Origin: Paenibacillus sp. CF384
GTDB lineage: Bacteria; Bacillota; Bacilli; Paenibacillales; Paenibacillaceae
Direction of reading: 5' to 3'
DNA: 64,000 nt
NCBI RefSeq assembly: GCF_900106745.1
Contig: NZ_FNNV01000006.1
Location: forward strand, 234,755-298,754
Of this stretch, positions 18,193-26,509 are shown piece after piece. The notes under the pieces are model-generated. The model ran no database searches and was not told where the DNA came from. It was given only the letters and a program-made list of their open reading frames with translations. The translations under genes and the position numbers were made by a program. Numbering within the stretch: position 1 is the stretch's first letter; each line of letters opens with the position of its first letter.

Positions 18193-18969
18193 TTATTTGG
18201 CCGTCCAACCTCCGTCGACCGTTAACGTAGAGCCTGTCATGAAGCTGGATGCATCCGAAGCGAGGAATAAAGTCGGACCCGCAATTTCGTCCGGTCTTCC
18301 CCACCGCCCCAGCGCGATTTGATCAACAAAGAAACGATTCGCCTCGGGATTGTTCATCACAACCGTGTTAAGCTCGGTCGCGATCGGTCCGGGACATAGC
18401 GCGTTCACGGTAATGTTGAAGGGAGCAAGCTCTAGTGCCAGCACCTTGGTTAACTGTATAACGCCGCCCTTACTTGCACAGTAGGCACTTCTCTCCGGCA
18501 GACCGACCATCCCCAGCATTGAGGCTACGTTAATAATGCGGCCGGATTGCTGCTCTTTCATGAGCGGCGTAACGGCGCGGATGCACAGGTACGGGGCTTT
18601 CAAATTGGTACCCATGACCAGATCCCAGCTTGTTTCATCGTAGTTTTCGATGGGCTTGCGAACGTTCACTCCGGCATTATTAATTAGAATATCGATCCGA
18701 CCGAAGCGCTCCTTAACGGCTTGCACCAGCCGCTCTACCTGGTCGGCATCCGTTAGCTCTGCTGCCATTCCTGTGATTTCACTACCTGTATCGATAGATA
18801 ATTGCTTGGCAATTTCAGCTGCTTTCTCCTCTGAACGACTCGTAATAATGACTGCTGCTCCCGCTTCCGCCAAGGTCTGAGCCATGACAACGCCAAGTCC
18901 GCCGGTCCCGCCTGTAATTAAGGCAACTTTACCTGTTAATTGAAATAAAAGACTATGACTGCTATTCAT
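18193..18969 (-). CDS. Short-chain dehydrogenase/reductase
   Basis: The product has 258 residues. TGGTGGLGVVMA is the cofactor-binding turn, INNAGVN the core motif, and INVASM...YCASKGG the catalytic region. It lies 49 bases upstream of the isomerase on the same strand and may be the true first gene of that operon. It diverges from the AraC regulator that follows it on the plus strand. Confidence 0.9.
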   Translation of the reverse strand: MNSSHSLLFQLTGKVALITGGTGGLGVVMAQTLAEAGAAVIITSRSEEKAAEIAKQLSIDTGSEITGMAAELTDADQVERLVQAVKERFGRIDILINNAGVNVRKPIENYDETSWDLVMGTNLKAPYLCIRAVTPLMKEQQSGRIINVASMLGMVGLPERSAYCASKGGVIQLTKVLALELAPFNITVNALCPGPIATELNTVVMNNPEANRFFVDQIALGRWGRPDEIAGPTLFLASDASSFMTGSTLTVDGGWTAK

Positions 18970-19064
18970 TTAGAGATCACCTGGTCCTTTCATCCTTGTT
19001 AAGGAATGCGCTTACATGTTACCATTTCAGTATCTGGAAGGCTTTACATAAAGGTGATCGTTTT

Positions 19065-20003
19065 TTGGACTTTTCCGAACTCGGCGTACAAGGCGGTGCT
19101 GAACAATTGGACAACGCTCTATTTCCTCGAATCAGGCAAACCACTTTGCGGGACATCTCTCCTGTTATTCATTGGGCGCGGCAGCATTGCCGTACTCCGG
19201 ATTTCAGGTGGAGCCGTCGAATCTATGATTTTCAGCTCATTTATGTGAAGCACGGTGAGATTAGGGCTACTATCGAAGGTGATCTGATTGAGGCTCGCGC
19301 AGGCAGTCTGCTCATCTTGGCACCTTGGCAGCATCATCGAATTGAAGTGCTGACAGCACCGCATGCGGAGCTGCTTGGCATCCATTTTGACTTTTTCGAT
19401 GGCGCGACTAACAGTCATACCATTATTGCGGATGAATACAATCCGGACCCGGATGCGTTCAGCGACATGCCTTATTTGGGGGCGGATCGACCGATTATTA
19501 CAGAATCACTGCTGACGAACGTGTCTCCGAGAATCATCTCCCTGTTTGAAAATGTCATTCAGGAATGGAATGATCGGCAGCAGGATTACGACAGCGTGTG
19601 CAAAGGGCTGATGATCCAGCTGATTGGATTGCTGCTCCGGCAGCAGAACGAAGGAAGAGGAACGCCGCATCCGAAATATGAGAAGCGTCTGCTTGAGCTC
19701 GTTCAAGAGATTCGCAACGACTGCAGCCGTCGCTGGTCGAGCACGGATATGGCGAAGTTTCTGCTCGTCCATGAAGATTATATGAGCCGACAGTTTAAAG
19801 CGATGATGGGTATCGGTCCTAATAAATTCGTGCAGACGGTGCGCCATCAGGAAGCCAAACGGCTTCTGCGGGAAACGGATCAGACGATCGAATGGATTTC
19901 AGGGGCGGTCGGCTATGAGGACTTTCACTATTTCAGCCGTATTTTCAGACGCTGGGAAGGGATGTCTGCCATGCAGTTCAGGAAACTGTCGCGGACGATA
20001 TAG
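19065..20003 (+). CDS. AraC-family regulator
   Basis: The product has about 312 residues with a cupin-like N-terminal region (IEGDLIEARAGSLLILAPWQ) and C-terminal helix-turn-helix motifs (WSSTDMAKFLLVHEDYMSRQ and IEWISGAVGYEDFHYFSRIF). The TTG at 19065 is chosen because AAGGTGAT lies 6 bases upstream; another in-frame TTG at 18996 has no ribosome-binding site. It diverges from the SDR/isomerase operon and probably regulates it. Confidence 0.85.
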   Translation: MDFSELGVQGGAEQLDNALFPRIRQTTLRDISPVIHWARQHCRTPDFRWSRRIYDFQLIYVKHGEIRATIEGDLIEARAGSLLILAPWQHHRIEVLTAPHAELLGIHFDFFDGATNSHTIIADEYNPDPDAFSDMPYLGADRPIITESLLTNVSPRIISLFENVIQEWNDRQQDYDSVCKGLMIQLIGLLLRQQNEGRGTPHPKYEKRLLELVQEIRNDCSRRWSSTDMAKFLLVHEDYMSRQFKAMMGIGPNKFVQTVRHQEAKRLLRETDQTIEWISGAVGYEDFHYFSRIFRRWEGMSAMQFRKLSRTI

Positions 20004-20071
20004 AAGAAGGACAAAGAAGGACAGCCTCTGTATCACCCGATTCGTCGGATGATTGAAGACTGTCCTTTTCC

Positions 20072-21049
20072 TTAAGGTAATCGGTAGAGCGCAAACGGTT
20101 TGCCGTAACGGAATGCGTCACTCCATTCATTCAGCGTATCCGTCGTTTCCGAGCCGAGATTCATTCCCACGCTAGTCAAATTATCTTCAAGCTGCTCTAC
20201 GCGTGTCGCACCGACAATGACAGTCGAAATTGCTGGCTGCTGCATGAGCCATGCCAGCGACATCGCACTAGCACTATACCCGCTGTCAGCCGCGAGTCTG
20301 CTTACCTGCTGCCCCAACGTAATTCTTCGCTCATCCAGAAAACGAACGAAGCTCGGGTCGGTAACCATTCTGGAGCTTGTTGGTGCTTCTTCAACCGTTA
20401 AGCCGTATTTGCCGGTCAGAATGCCGCCTGCCAGTGGGAAATACGGAATGATGCCTACCCCTTGATCCAAACATACCGGGACAAGCTCTTGCTCAGGTGT
20501 CCGATCTGCAAGCGAATAGCTGGTTTGAGTCGAAACAAACCTCGCAGTTCCTCTGGAATCGCTGATCCCCTGCGCTTTCATCAGTTCCCACGCTGCATAG
20601 TTGGAAGCGCCGATATAGCGAACCTTGCCTGAACGAACCATATCTTCGAGCGCGCCTAACGTTTCTTCGAGCGGCGTGTTCGGATCGAAGGTATGAATTT
20701 GATACAGGTCAACGTAGTCGGTTCGGAGACGTTTCAAGCTGTTCTCCAGCTCTAGCATCAGGTGGCGGCGAGAGGATCCTCTCGCATTCGGACCTTCGCC
20801 TCTCACTAACCCCGCCTTCGTAGCCAGTACGGCTTGGTCCCGTCTCCCCTCTAATGCCAACCCTATGATTCGTTCCGATTCTGTGCCTGCATAAATATTA
20901 GCCGTATCGATAAAATTAATGCCTTTATCCATGGCGTGATGGATGATCCGTATGGATGTGTCCTGATTGGCACGTTTCCCGAATGCATTGGTTCCCAAAC
21001 CTAATACGGACACTTCCAGCCCGCTTCTCCCGAGATAACGATATTTCAT
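20072..21049 (-). CDS. Aldo/keto reductase
   Basis: The product has 325 residues, of the AKR class near YhdN/Kv-beta-like proteins. The start LGRSGLEVSVLGLGTNAFG, NFIDTANIYAGTESE (Asp and Tyr), LATKAGL (Lys) and DLYQIHTFD (His) show the full catalytic set. It stands alone, convergent with the AraC gene. Confidence 0.92.
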   Translation of the reverse strand: MKYRYLGRSGLEVSVLGLGTNAFGKRANQDTSIRIIHHAMDKGINFIDTANIYAGTESERIIGLALEGRRDQAVLATKAGLVRGEGPNARGSSRRHLMLELENSLKRLRTDYVDLYQIHTFDPNTPLEETLGALEDMVRSGKVRYIGASNYAAWELMKAQGISDSRGTARFVSTQTSYSLADRTPEQELVPVCLDQGVGIIPYFPLAGGILTGKYGLTVEEAPTSSRMVTDPSFVRFLDERRITLGQQVSRLAADSGYSASAMSLAWLMQQPAISTVIVGATRVEQLEDNLTSVGMNLGSETTDTLNEWSDAFRYGKPFALYRLP

Positions 21050-21130
21050 AGCTGCTGAGCCCCTTCCTCAATGACGATTCTATTAACTTATTATACCTTA
21101 AATGCTGCGGCCGCCAAATGAAGGTTCCCC

Positions 21131-21160
21131 TTGACATCAAGCCTGTTTATGTAGCATAAT
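21131..21160 (+). promoter_or_regulatory. SigA promoter of the riboswitch transcript
   Basis: TTGACA (21131-21136) is a consensus -35 box, and CATAAT (21155-21160) follows after 18 bases. Transcription would begin about 20 bases before the riboswitch. Confidence 0.75.
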
Positions 21161-21183
21161 GGTAAAAATTTAATATGTTTTTT

Positions 21184-21325
21184 CTTATCAAGAGTAGGTG
21201 GAGGGACAAGCCCGATGATACCCGGCAACCGACAAACCTTTGTAACTGACGATTCGTCATTACTTATGGGATGCACGGTGCTAATTCTTGCGGAACGCTT
21301 AATTAAGCGAATCTGGGAGATAAGA
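21184..21325 (+). promoter_or_regulatory. SAM-I (S-box) riboswitch
   Basis: The conserved S-box sequence is clear: CTTATCAAGAGTAGG, GGAGGGACAAGCCC, GATGATACCCGGCAACC and GGTGCTAATTCTTGC. The closing P1 helix pairs CTTATC (21184-21189) with GATAAG (21319-21324). S-adenosylmethionine binding would favour the downstream terminator and turn off the gene at 21480. Confidence 0.95.
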
Positions 21326-21351
21326 GCGAGGATCAATGACATTACATTCCT

Positions 21352-21385
21352 ATGACCTTCTCTGATTCCAGAGGGGGTCATTTTT
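21352..21385 (+). terminator. Riboswitch-controlled terminator
   Basis: ATGACCTTCTCTG pairs with CAGAGGGGGTCAT and is followed by five T residues. It lies 27 bases after the riboswitch and before the coding region, the expected expression platform of a SAM-I riboswitch. Confidence 0.9.
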
Positions 21386-21479
21386 GTTTTCTATAAACGA
21401 CAACACTTGTATATACAGCAGAATGCTGCATGCGAAGCTTCGGCTTCGAACGCCAACCAATCTGCGGAGGAGGATCATG

Positions 21480-22019
21480 ATGTTAAACACGATTCCTGAC
21501 CATACGACTATAGATGAATCGGCCGAGTACCAACGGGATACGCTGCCACAGCTCATTGCTTTGCTCAATTTGAGAAATTCGGTCATTGGCTATTCGCTCG
21601 AGTTTATGCAGCAGTGCAGGATTAGCCGCATTGAATGTTTTCAATTCCAAAGCGAGCTTGCAGAGAAGCAGCAGCCCGGCCATGGCCGCGATTATTTCTG
21701 CGGTTTAGTTGGGATTACTACGACAACGGGTGCAGTCGGGCTGGCCGAGTTTGCCATCCCACGCAAGAGTCTCAATTGTGACTTAGTCATGTGGGCTTCC
21801 CCGCTTCAGCGGATGAAGGCGCAGACGTTGCTCGAGAGCTTCAGTTACGTTCAGAGCAAGATCAATTGTTGGGGACCGGCAAGGTCTGAGCTCGTTGCAA
21901 CAGCTCTATTGAAACTGAATGGGAATCCTGAACCTGCTGCATTGCAGCAGGAGGATGAACGGCATCTGTGGGATCGCTCGTACCTGCTTCGCAATACGCA
22001 GGCGTATGTTTCGTTCTAG
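21480..22019 (+). CDS. Unknown protein under SAM-I riboswitch control
   Basis: The protein has 179 residues starting at ATG 21480 (GGAGGAGG 6 bases upstream; ATG 21477 is the alternative). I do not recognise the family. It has no signal peptide or membrane segment. A central stretch (GLVGITTTTGAVGLAEFAIP, then DLVMWASPLQRMK) loosely recalls N-terminal capping domains of enolase-superfamily proteins, but no catalytic barrel follows. The riboswitch suggests a role in methionine, cysteine or SAM metabolism, or in sulfur assimilation. The gene stands alone. Confidence 0.7.
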   Translation: MLNTIPDHTTIDESAEYQRDTLPQLIALLNLRNSVIGYSLEFMQQCRISRIECFQFQSELAEKQQPGHGRDYFCGLVGITTTTGAVGLAEFAIPRKSLNCDLVMWASPLQRMKAQTLLESFSYVQSKINCWGPARSELVATALLKLNGNPEPAALQQEDERHLWDRSYLLRNTQAYVSF

Positions 22020-22094
22020 ACGAGAAATAGCGGCTACCAGCACCCAACACACCAGCACCCGGCATCGGCCCTTGCACCAAACTTACCGAAAGCT

Positions 22095-22256
22095 CTAACG
22101 AACCGTACAGGTCCTATTTAGCCGAAAACACCACGCGGTCTTATCTGGCTGCGAATGGGTCGTTTTGAGCGCTTTTCATTGAAATAAGGCCGCTGTGGTT
22201 CGTTAGAATTTCAAAGCCCAGAAATTCGGCCAAATAAGGCCTGTACGATCCGTTAG
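22095..22256. repeat. Intergenic inverted-repeat cluster
   Basis: CTAACGAACCGTACAGG...TATTTAGCCGAA (22095-22126) recurs in reverse complement at 22225-22256 (TTCGGCCAAATAAGG...CGTTAG). A third, partial copy lies at 22182-22206 (AAATAAGGCCGCTGTGG). The RNA could form a large hairpin between two converging genes. No gene is seen in 22020-22292. Confidence 0.75.
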
Positions 22257-22292
22257 AATTCTGAGCGGAATGCAGCATTCGGCAAATCCATC

Positions 22293-23396
22293 TCACCAAC
22301 CATTGCTCATGCGCCTCTTCTGCTGCCGCAGCTTGAACGCCGATTCCGCCAACAATGCGGCGACGATCATCATCGCGGCCAATGTCCATAATGCCTCGCG
22401 TTTGCGCTCCGGCGCGCGATCGAAGTGGGCATGTCCAAGCCGCTGCTTCGCTTGCTTCATCAGCGCCACCTGCAGATCGGGATCGTTCTGCGCGCCTCCT
22501 GCGTTAAGACGGAAACCGTTGCTCTGACGGGGTCTGTCGAGACCATCTTTGACAGTCAGCGTCACGTCAATGCCCAGCTGCGCACAAATATCGAGCAATG
22601 GCTTGGAGAATGCTCCGTACGGGAAAGCGAGCACATGGTTCGCGGTGCCAAGCTTCTGCTCCAATATGGTATTCGCTTGTTCCAAATCGGCTTTTATCCG
22701 CTCCTTATATTCCTCTTTCGTCTCCCTTCTCCCCTTATCTTTCAAATAAATAGGTCCCGTCAACGCAGCAATCCGATGCTTGCCCTTCGCATCCGTGGGC
22801 ACATAGCGATGAGAATCAAACGAGTGGCTGTAAAATGTAATTCCGGTCCGACTCATCTCCTTTACCTGCTCCCAATTCAGCTTGGGAACCCCGACGTGAC
22901 GAGGGTTGCCAATCGTGTTGACGATTAGGAAGTTGGTCGCCGGTGCCTCATATTTGCTCAAGATCGGATAGACATCCTGATAGAAAGATTCATAGCCGTC
23001 ATCGAACGTGAGCAGCACCGCATTATCCGGAACCGGGTCTCCCCGCAAAATAAATCCGCGATACTGATCCATCGTTATCCAGTGAAAATTGTTGGCCTTC
23101 ATTAAGTCAAGCTGGCGCTCAAACTTGCTGATCGATAGCGCCCCGGCATCGTTGTGTGGATTCTTCATGACTTCGTGATACATGAGTACAATCACGCGAT
23201 CCTTATAATACTCGCCATGAGGTTCATTCTGCCCCGGCCTTAAATCACTGTTGCCAGCGGCACTCCCCGTTCCATAGAACAATCGTCCGACTAGCGGCAT
23301 GCGAGCATGATAAGTTTGAATAATCAATACGCAGCAAAGAACGGTAAGTCCCAGCAGCAAGGATGTAAGAACAATATGTCTCGTTTTTAATGACAA
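22293..23396 (-). CDS. Membrane-anchored polysaccharide deacetylase
   Basis: The product has about 367 residues. An N-terminal transmembrane segment (IVLTSLLLGLTVLCCVLII) is followed by an extracellular NodB-type deacetylase domain: VIVLMYHEV, LLTFDDGYES (metal Asp pair), HSFDSH (metal His pair) and LAFPYGAFS. A second hydrophobic segment (LWTLAAMMIVAALLAESAF) is at the C-terminus, which is unusual and would place both ends at the membrane. TTG 23396 follows GGAGAG by about 9 bases; TTG 23420 is an alternative. It probably removes N-acetyl groups from cell-wall or capsule sugars. Confidence 0.85.
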   Translation of the reverse strand: MSLKTRHIVLTSLLLGLTVLCCVLIIQTYHARMPLVGRLFYGTGSAAGNSDLRPGQNEPHGEYYKDRVIVLMYHEVMKNPHNDAGALSISKFERQLDLMKANNFHWITMDQYRGFILRGDPVPDNAVLLTFDDGYESFYQDVYPILSKYEAPATNFLIVNTIGNPRHVGVPKLNWEQVKEMSRTGITFYSHSFDSHRYVPTDAKGKHRIAALTGPIYLKDKGRRETKEEYKERIKADLEQANTILEQKLGTANHVLAFPYGAFSKPLLDICAQLGIDVTLTVKDGLDRPRQSNGFRLNAGGAQNDPDLQVALMKQAKQRLGHAHFDRAPERKREALWTLAAMMIVAALLAESAFKLRQQKRRMSNGW

Positions 23397-23523
23397 AAGG
23401 ATCAACTCTCCGGAGTTCAATGTAAAGGGATTCTGCCAATCGCACTTTCATGTCTTTAACGAAGCTAATTCGACAAATGTTGCCTAAGCCAAGCGATTAA
23501 TTAGGCCAGCAATAAACAAAGAA

Positions 23524-23553
23524 AGGGCGAAATGTCATGATGACATCCGCCCT
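23524..23553 (-). terminator. Terminator of the glycan-uptake operon
   Basis: AGGGCG...ATGTCA pairs with TGACAT...CGCCCT, and on the minus strand the stem is followed by a T-rich tract (TTTCTTTGTTTATT). It lies 54 bases after the last gene. Confidence 0.75.
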
Positions 23554-23606
23554 ACTCCATATATCCGTATTCACTTCTTTGTCATATACTCAGCCTATCC
23601 GTCCCG

Positions 23607-24575
23607 CTATTGCCTCAGCAGCCTCGCCCGAAGCTCACAAATTCGGAAAGACCAAATATACGTCTTCGTCGCAGAAGATATGAAGATGCCGAGCTCATCC
23701 CGTTCAGGCACCCTGCCGAACGGATCTCTGCACAACGCAGCATTATGATTACCGTAACTACCTGTCAACGACTCGTCGATGATGGCAAGAACCTCCCACG
23801 TCCCTTCCCCTTTGCGGAAAGAAGTCCCTGAAATCGCCGCAACGACGATTTCTTGGCAGCAGCGTACGACACCGTCCCAACCCTTCTCCGCGACAAGCAG
23901 CATCGTATCGTTGACCGAATCGTAGGCGACATGAGACATACATAACGGCACGTCCGGTAATCCAGCTTTGGATAAGCGAACCGGAGTCCCGACCACATAA
24001 GCATCCATATCCGAGAAGTCGCATGAAGCGAGCTTATAATTGTCTCCCGTCTCGTCCGCGTCGCGATAGATGAGATCGAACTTGCCTTTGCCGTCAATCG
24101 TAACCTGGGTGCATTGACCGGTACCCCAATATTCCAATGCGCCCGATACGACGGGATTGTCATCGCATTTGATCCAAGGACCTTCAATGGAGTCAGCGAA
24201 CGCGACCCCTATTTGATTATGGTTGCAATCGAGCCGGTCGCAGCCGAGATAGAAGAGCGCCCACGAATACGTGTGTCCCTTGTATCGGAACTCCCCTTGC
24301 AGCAGATCAGGGTCACACACATGAATGGAATCCCATCCCGTCTCGCCCGGCGAAAGCGCAATCCCCTCTTCGCCCCAGCGCCACTGCCCATCGGACTCCT
24401 TCACTCCCTTGCGCCAACCGATGTAATCCACAATGATGCCGGACTCCATATTGGTGCAATAGAAGGCATAACGCGTACTGTCGTCCGTCTGTACGACACA
24501 TGGCGCATAATTGTAAATTTCAGACTTCGACGGCGCAAAACATTCCGCAAGCGTACTCGTCCATTCCAACTCCAT
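23607..24575 (-). CDS. Cytosolic beta-propeller glycosidase-like protein
   Basis: The product has 322 residues and no signal peptide. Its sequence matches the first domain of the secreted protein at 32049-33563: YNYAPCVVQ vs YTYAPSVVV, HVCDPDLLQGEF vs HLCDPSVVAGKF, and CNHNQIGVAF vs CNNQIGVAF. The repeated beta-strand pattern suggests a five-bladed propeller as in GH43, GH32 or GH117 enzymes, but the family cannot be assigned by eye. AAAGGAG precedes the ATG. As the last gene of the ABC operon it probably acts on the imported oligosaccharide. Confidence 0.65.
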   Translation of the reverse strand: MELEWTSTLAECFAPSKSEIYNYAPCVVQTDDSTRYAFYCTNMESGIIVDYIGWRKGVKESDGQWRWGEEGIALSPGETGWDSIHVCDPDLLQGEFRYKGHTYSWALFYLGCDRLDCNHNQIGVAFADSIEGPWIKCDDNPVVSGALEYWGTGQCTQVTIDGKGKFDLIYRDADETGDNYKLASCDFSDMDAYVVGTPVRLSKAGLPDVPLCMSHVAYDSVNDTMLLVAEKGWDGVVRCCQEIVVAAISGTSFRKGEGTWEVLAIIDESLTGSYGNHNAALCRDPFGRVPERDELGIFISSATKTYIWSFRICELRARLLRQ

Positions 24576-24613
24576 CCCTTAACACTCCTTTCACGCTATG
24601 GATGCGAATTGCA

Positions 24614-25492
24614 TTAGCCTTTCAACGAACCTACCATAATGCCCGTTACAAAATAGCGTTGCAGAAACGGAAACAATACGAGAATTGGCACGGTGCTGAT
24701 CATAATCGCTGCCATGCGGACCGTCTGCGCGCTGAATTGCTTCTTCATCTGCGGTGGGATGAAAGGCGAGCTTGCCGTCAGCACATCCGCTTCCTTAATC
24801 AGCTTCATCAGATACAGCTGCAGCGGCATCAGCTTCTCGCTGTTCGTGAAGAGCATCGCATCGAAGAACGAGTTCCAATGTCCGACACCGTTCCAGAGCG
24901 CAACCGTCGCAAGCACGGGGGCCGACAGCGGAATGAACAGCATGCCGAATATTTTGAACTCGGAAGCACCGTCTACCGTCGCCGACTCATGAATTTCCTC
25001 CGGCAGTTCCCGGAAGAAACCTTGCAGGATGATCATGTTGAACACCGAAAATATCGATGGAATAATGTACACCCAGAACGAGTCCAGCAAGTGCAGGTAC
25101 TTGAGCAGCACGAAGTAAGGAATTAAGCCGCCTCCGATAAATAACGTCGCAAGGTGAATCCAATAATAGCCATTGCGGCCGATCAAATAGCGGCGCGACA
25201 TGGCATATGACACCATCGCCGTGAAGAATAAGCTCGTTGCCGTTCCGGTACCGGAACGCATCACCGAGATGAACAAACTCGATACGAGCCGGTCATCCTT
25301 GAATACGATGCGGTAGCTGGCCGTACTGAACTCCCGCGGGAAGAAGTATACCCCTCCGCGCATATAGTCGTTCCCGTCGTTGAACGAACCGGCGAGCACA
25401 TAGATGAGCGGATATAACGTCATGAGGCAAAAAACCGCCAGCAGCGTATAGTTGATGACCGTAAACAGGTCCCAGCGTTTCGTACCTACCAT
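24614..25492 (-). CDS. Carbohydrate ABC transporter permease (CUT1, LplC/YtcP-like)
   Basis: The product has 292 residues with six predicted membrane helices. The EAA loop that contacts the ATPase is visible (EEIHESATVDGASEFKIF). The typical N-terminus (TVINYTLLAVFCLMTLYPLI) and C-terminal GIMVGSLKG match LplC-type permeases. The ATG at 25492 has AAAGGAGAG upstream. It pairs with the permease at 25506. No ATPase gene is nearby, so a shared MsmX-type ATPase is likely. Confidence 0.92.
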   Translation of the reverse strand: MVGTKRWDLFTVINYTLLAVFCLMTLYPLIYVLAGSFNDGNDYMRGGVYFFPREFSTASYRIVFKDDRLVSSLFISVMRSGTGTATSLFFTAMVSYAMSRRYLIGRNGYYWIHLATLFIGGGLIPYFVLLKYLHLLDSFWVYIIPSIFSVFNMIILQGFFRELPEEIHESATVDGASEFKIFGMLFIPLSAPVLATVALWNGVGHWNSFFDAMLFTNSEKLMPLQLYLMKLIKEADVLTASSPFIPPQMKKQFSAQTVRMAAIMISTVPILVLFPFLQRYFVTGIMVGSLKG

Positions 25493-25505
25493 GAGAATCT
25501 CTCCT

Positions 25506-26435
25506 TTAGAAAAGGCCTCGGCCCGCAATTCGCTTGCTGGCGTAATGACCGGTCACAAGCAGCAGCAGCGCGACGACCGACTTGAACAATCCTACCGCGG
25601 TCGTATAGGAATAACGCATTTCCTTGATGCCGACCCGGTACACGAATGTATCGATTACTTCGCTGCGATCAATATTGAGCGGCGATTGAAAAATCCAAAT
25701 TTGGTCAAAAGAAGAATTAAGCAGATTGCCGATCGACAGCAAGAAGAAGATCAGAATCGTCCCGGATATGCTCGGAATCGTAATATGCCAGATTTTGCGA
25801 AAGCGGCCGGCACCATCGATAGTCGCTGCTTCGAACAGCGTGGAATCAATGGATGTAATCGCGGCCAAATAGATGATGGAGCCCCAGCCGAGTCCCTTCA
25901 GCAGCGATGTGCCGATAATCAAGCCCCAGAAGTGGTTCGCATCGCCGAGAAAGTCAAAAGGATGACTCAAGATGCCCAGCTTCAGCAAGAAAATGTTCAC
26001 TACGCCGTCTTGCATGGACAACAGCGTCGTCAGAATGCCGCCGAAGACGATCCAAGACAGGAAATGAGGCAGATAGGAAAGCGACTGCACGAATCGTTTG
26101 AATCGGGCATGCAGCACCTCATTGATCATGATGGCAAAGATAATCGGTGCAGGGAAATTAATGATCAGCTGCAGCAGATTCAGAAGGACCGTATTCTTCA
26201 AAATATCGCTGAATTGATCGTCGTTAAAAAACTCCTTGAAGAACGAGAACCCTGCCCATGGGGCATGAAACATATCATGGATCAGGTTGAAGGAGTGATC
26301 CATGTCCTTGAACGCCATAATGACGCCGGTCATGGGCAAATAGGCAAATAAGAGGATAAATAACAAGCCGAGCCCGGACATAAGCTGAATTTGCCATTGA
26401 GCGGCAAGCCGCATGAAGATGCTAGATTTGTGCAT
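25506..26435 (-). CDS. Carbohydrate ABC transporter permease (CUT1, LplB-like)
   Basis: The product has 309 residues with six membrane helices (LLFILLFAYLPMTGVIMAF first). The ATPase-contact loop is LFEAATIDGAGRFRKI. The ATG at 26435 follows GGAAGGAG. It lies between the binding-protein gene and the second permease, and a hairpin separates it from the former. Confidence 0.92.
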   Translation of the reverse strand: MHKSSIFMRLAAQWQIQLMSGLGLLFILLFAYLPMTGVIMAFKDMDHSFNLIHDMFHAPWAGFSFFKEFFNDDQFSDILKNTVLLNLLQLIINFPAPIIFAIMINEVLHARFKRFVQSLSYLPHFLSWIVFGGILTTLLSMQDGVVNIFLLKLGILSHPFDFLGDANHFWGLIIGTSLLKGLGWGSIIYLAAITSIDSTLFEAATIDGAGRFRKIWHITIPSISGTILIFFLLSIGNLLNSSFDQIWIFQSPLNIDRSEVIDTFVYRVGIKEMRYSYTTAVGLFKSVVALLLLVTGHYASKRIAGRGLF

Positions 26436-26460
26436 GCTGCACACTCCTTCCCAATAAACG

Positions 26461-26491
26461 AGGCATGCCGCCACCTGTCAGCAGCATGCCC
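26461..26491 (-). terminator. Hairpin between binding-protein and permease genes
   Basis: GGCATGC pairs with GCATGCC around a 14-15 base loop, with TCGTTTATT after the stem on the minus strand. This is probably a leaky terminator or mRNA-stabilising stem that raises binding-protein levels over the permeases. Confidence 0.55.
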
Positions 26492-26509
26492 CGCCCAAGT
26501 TATCCGTTA

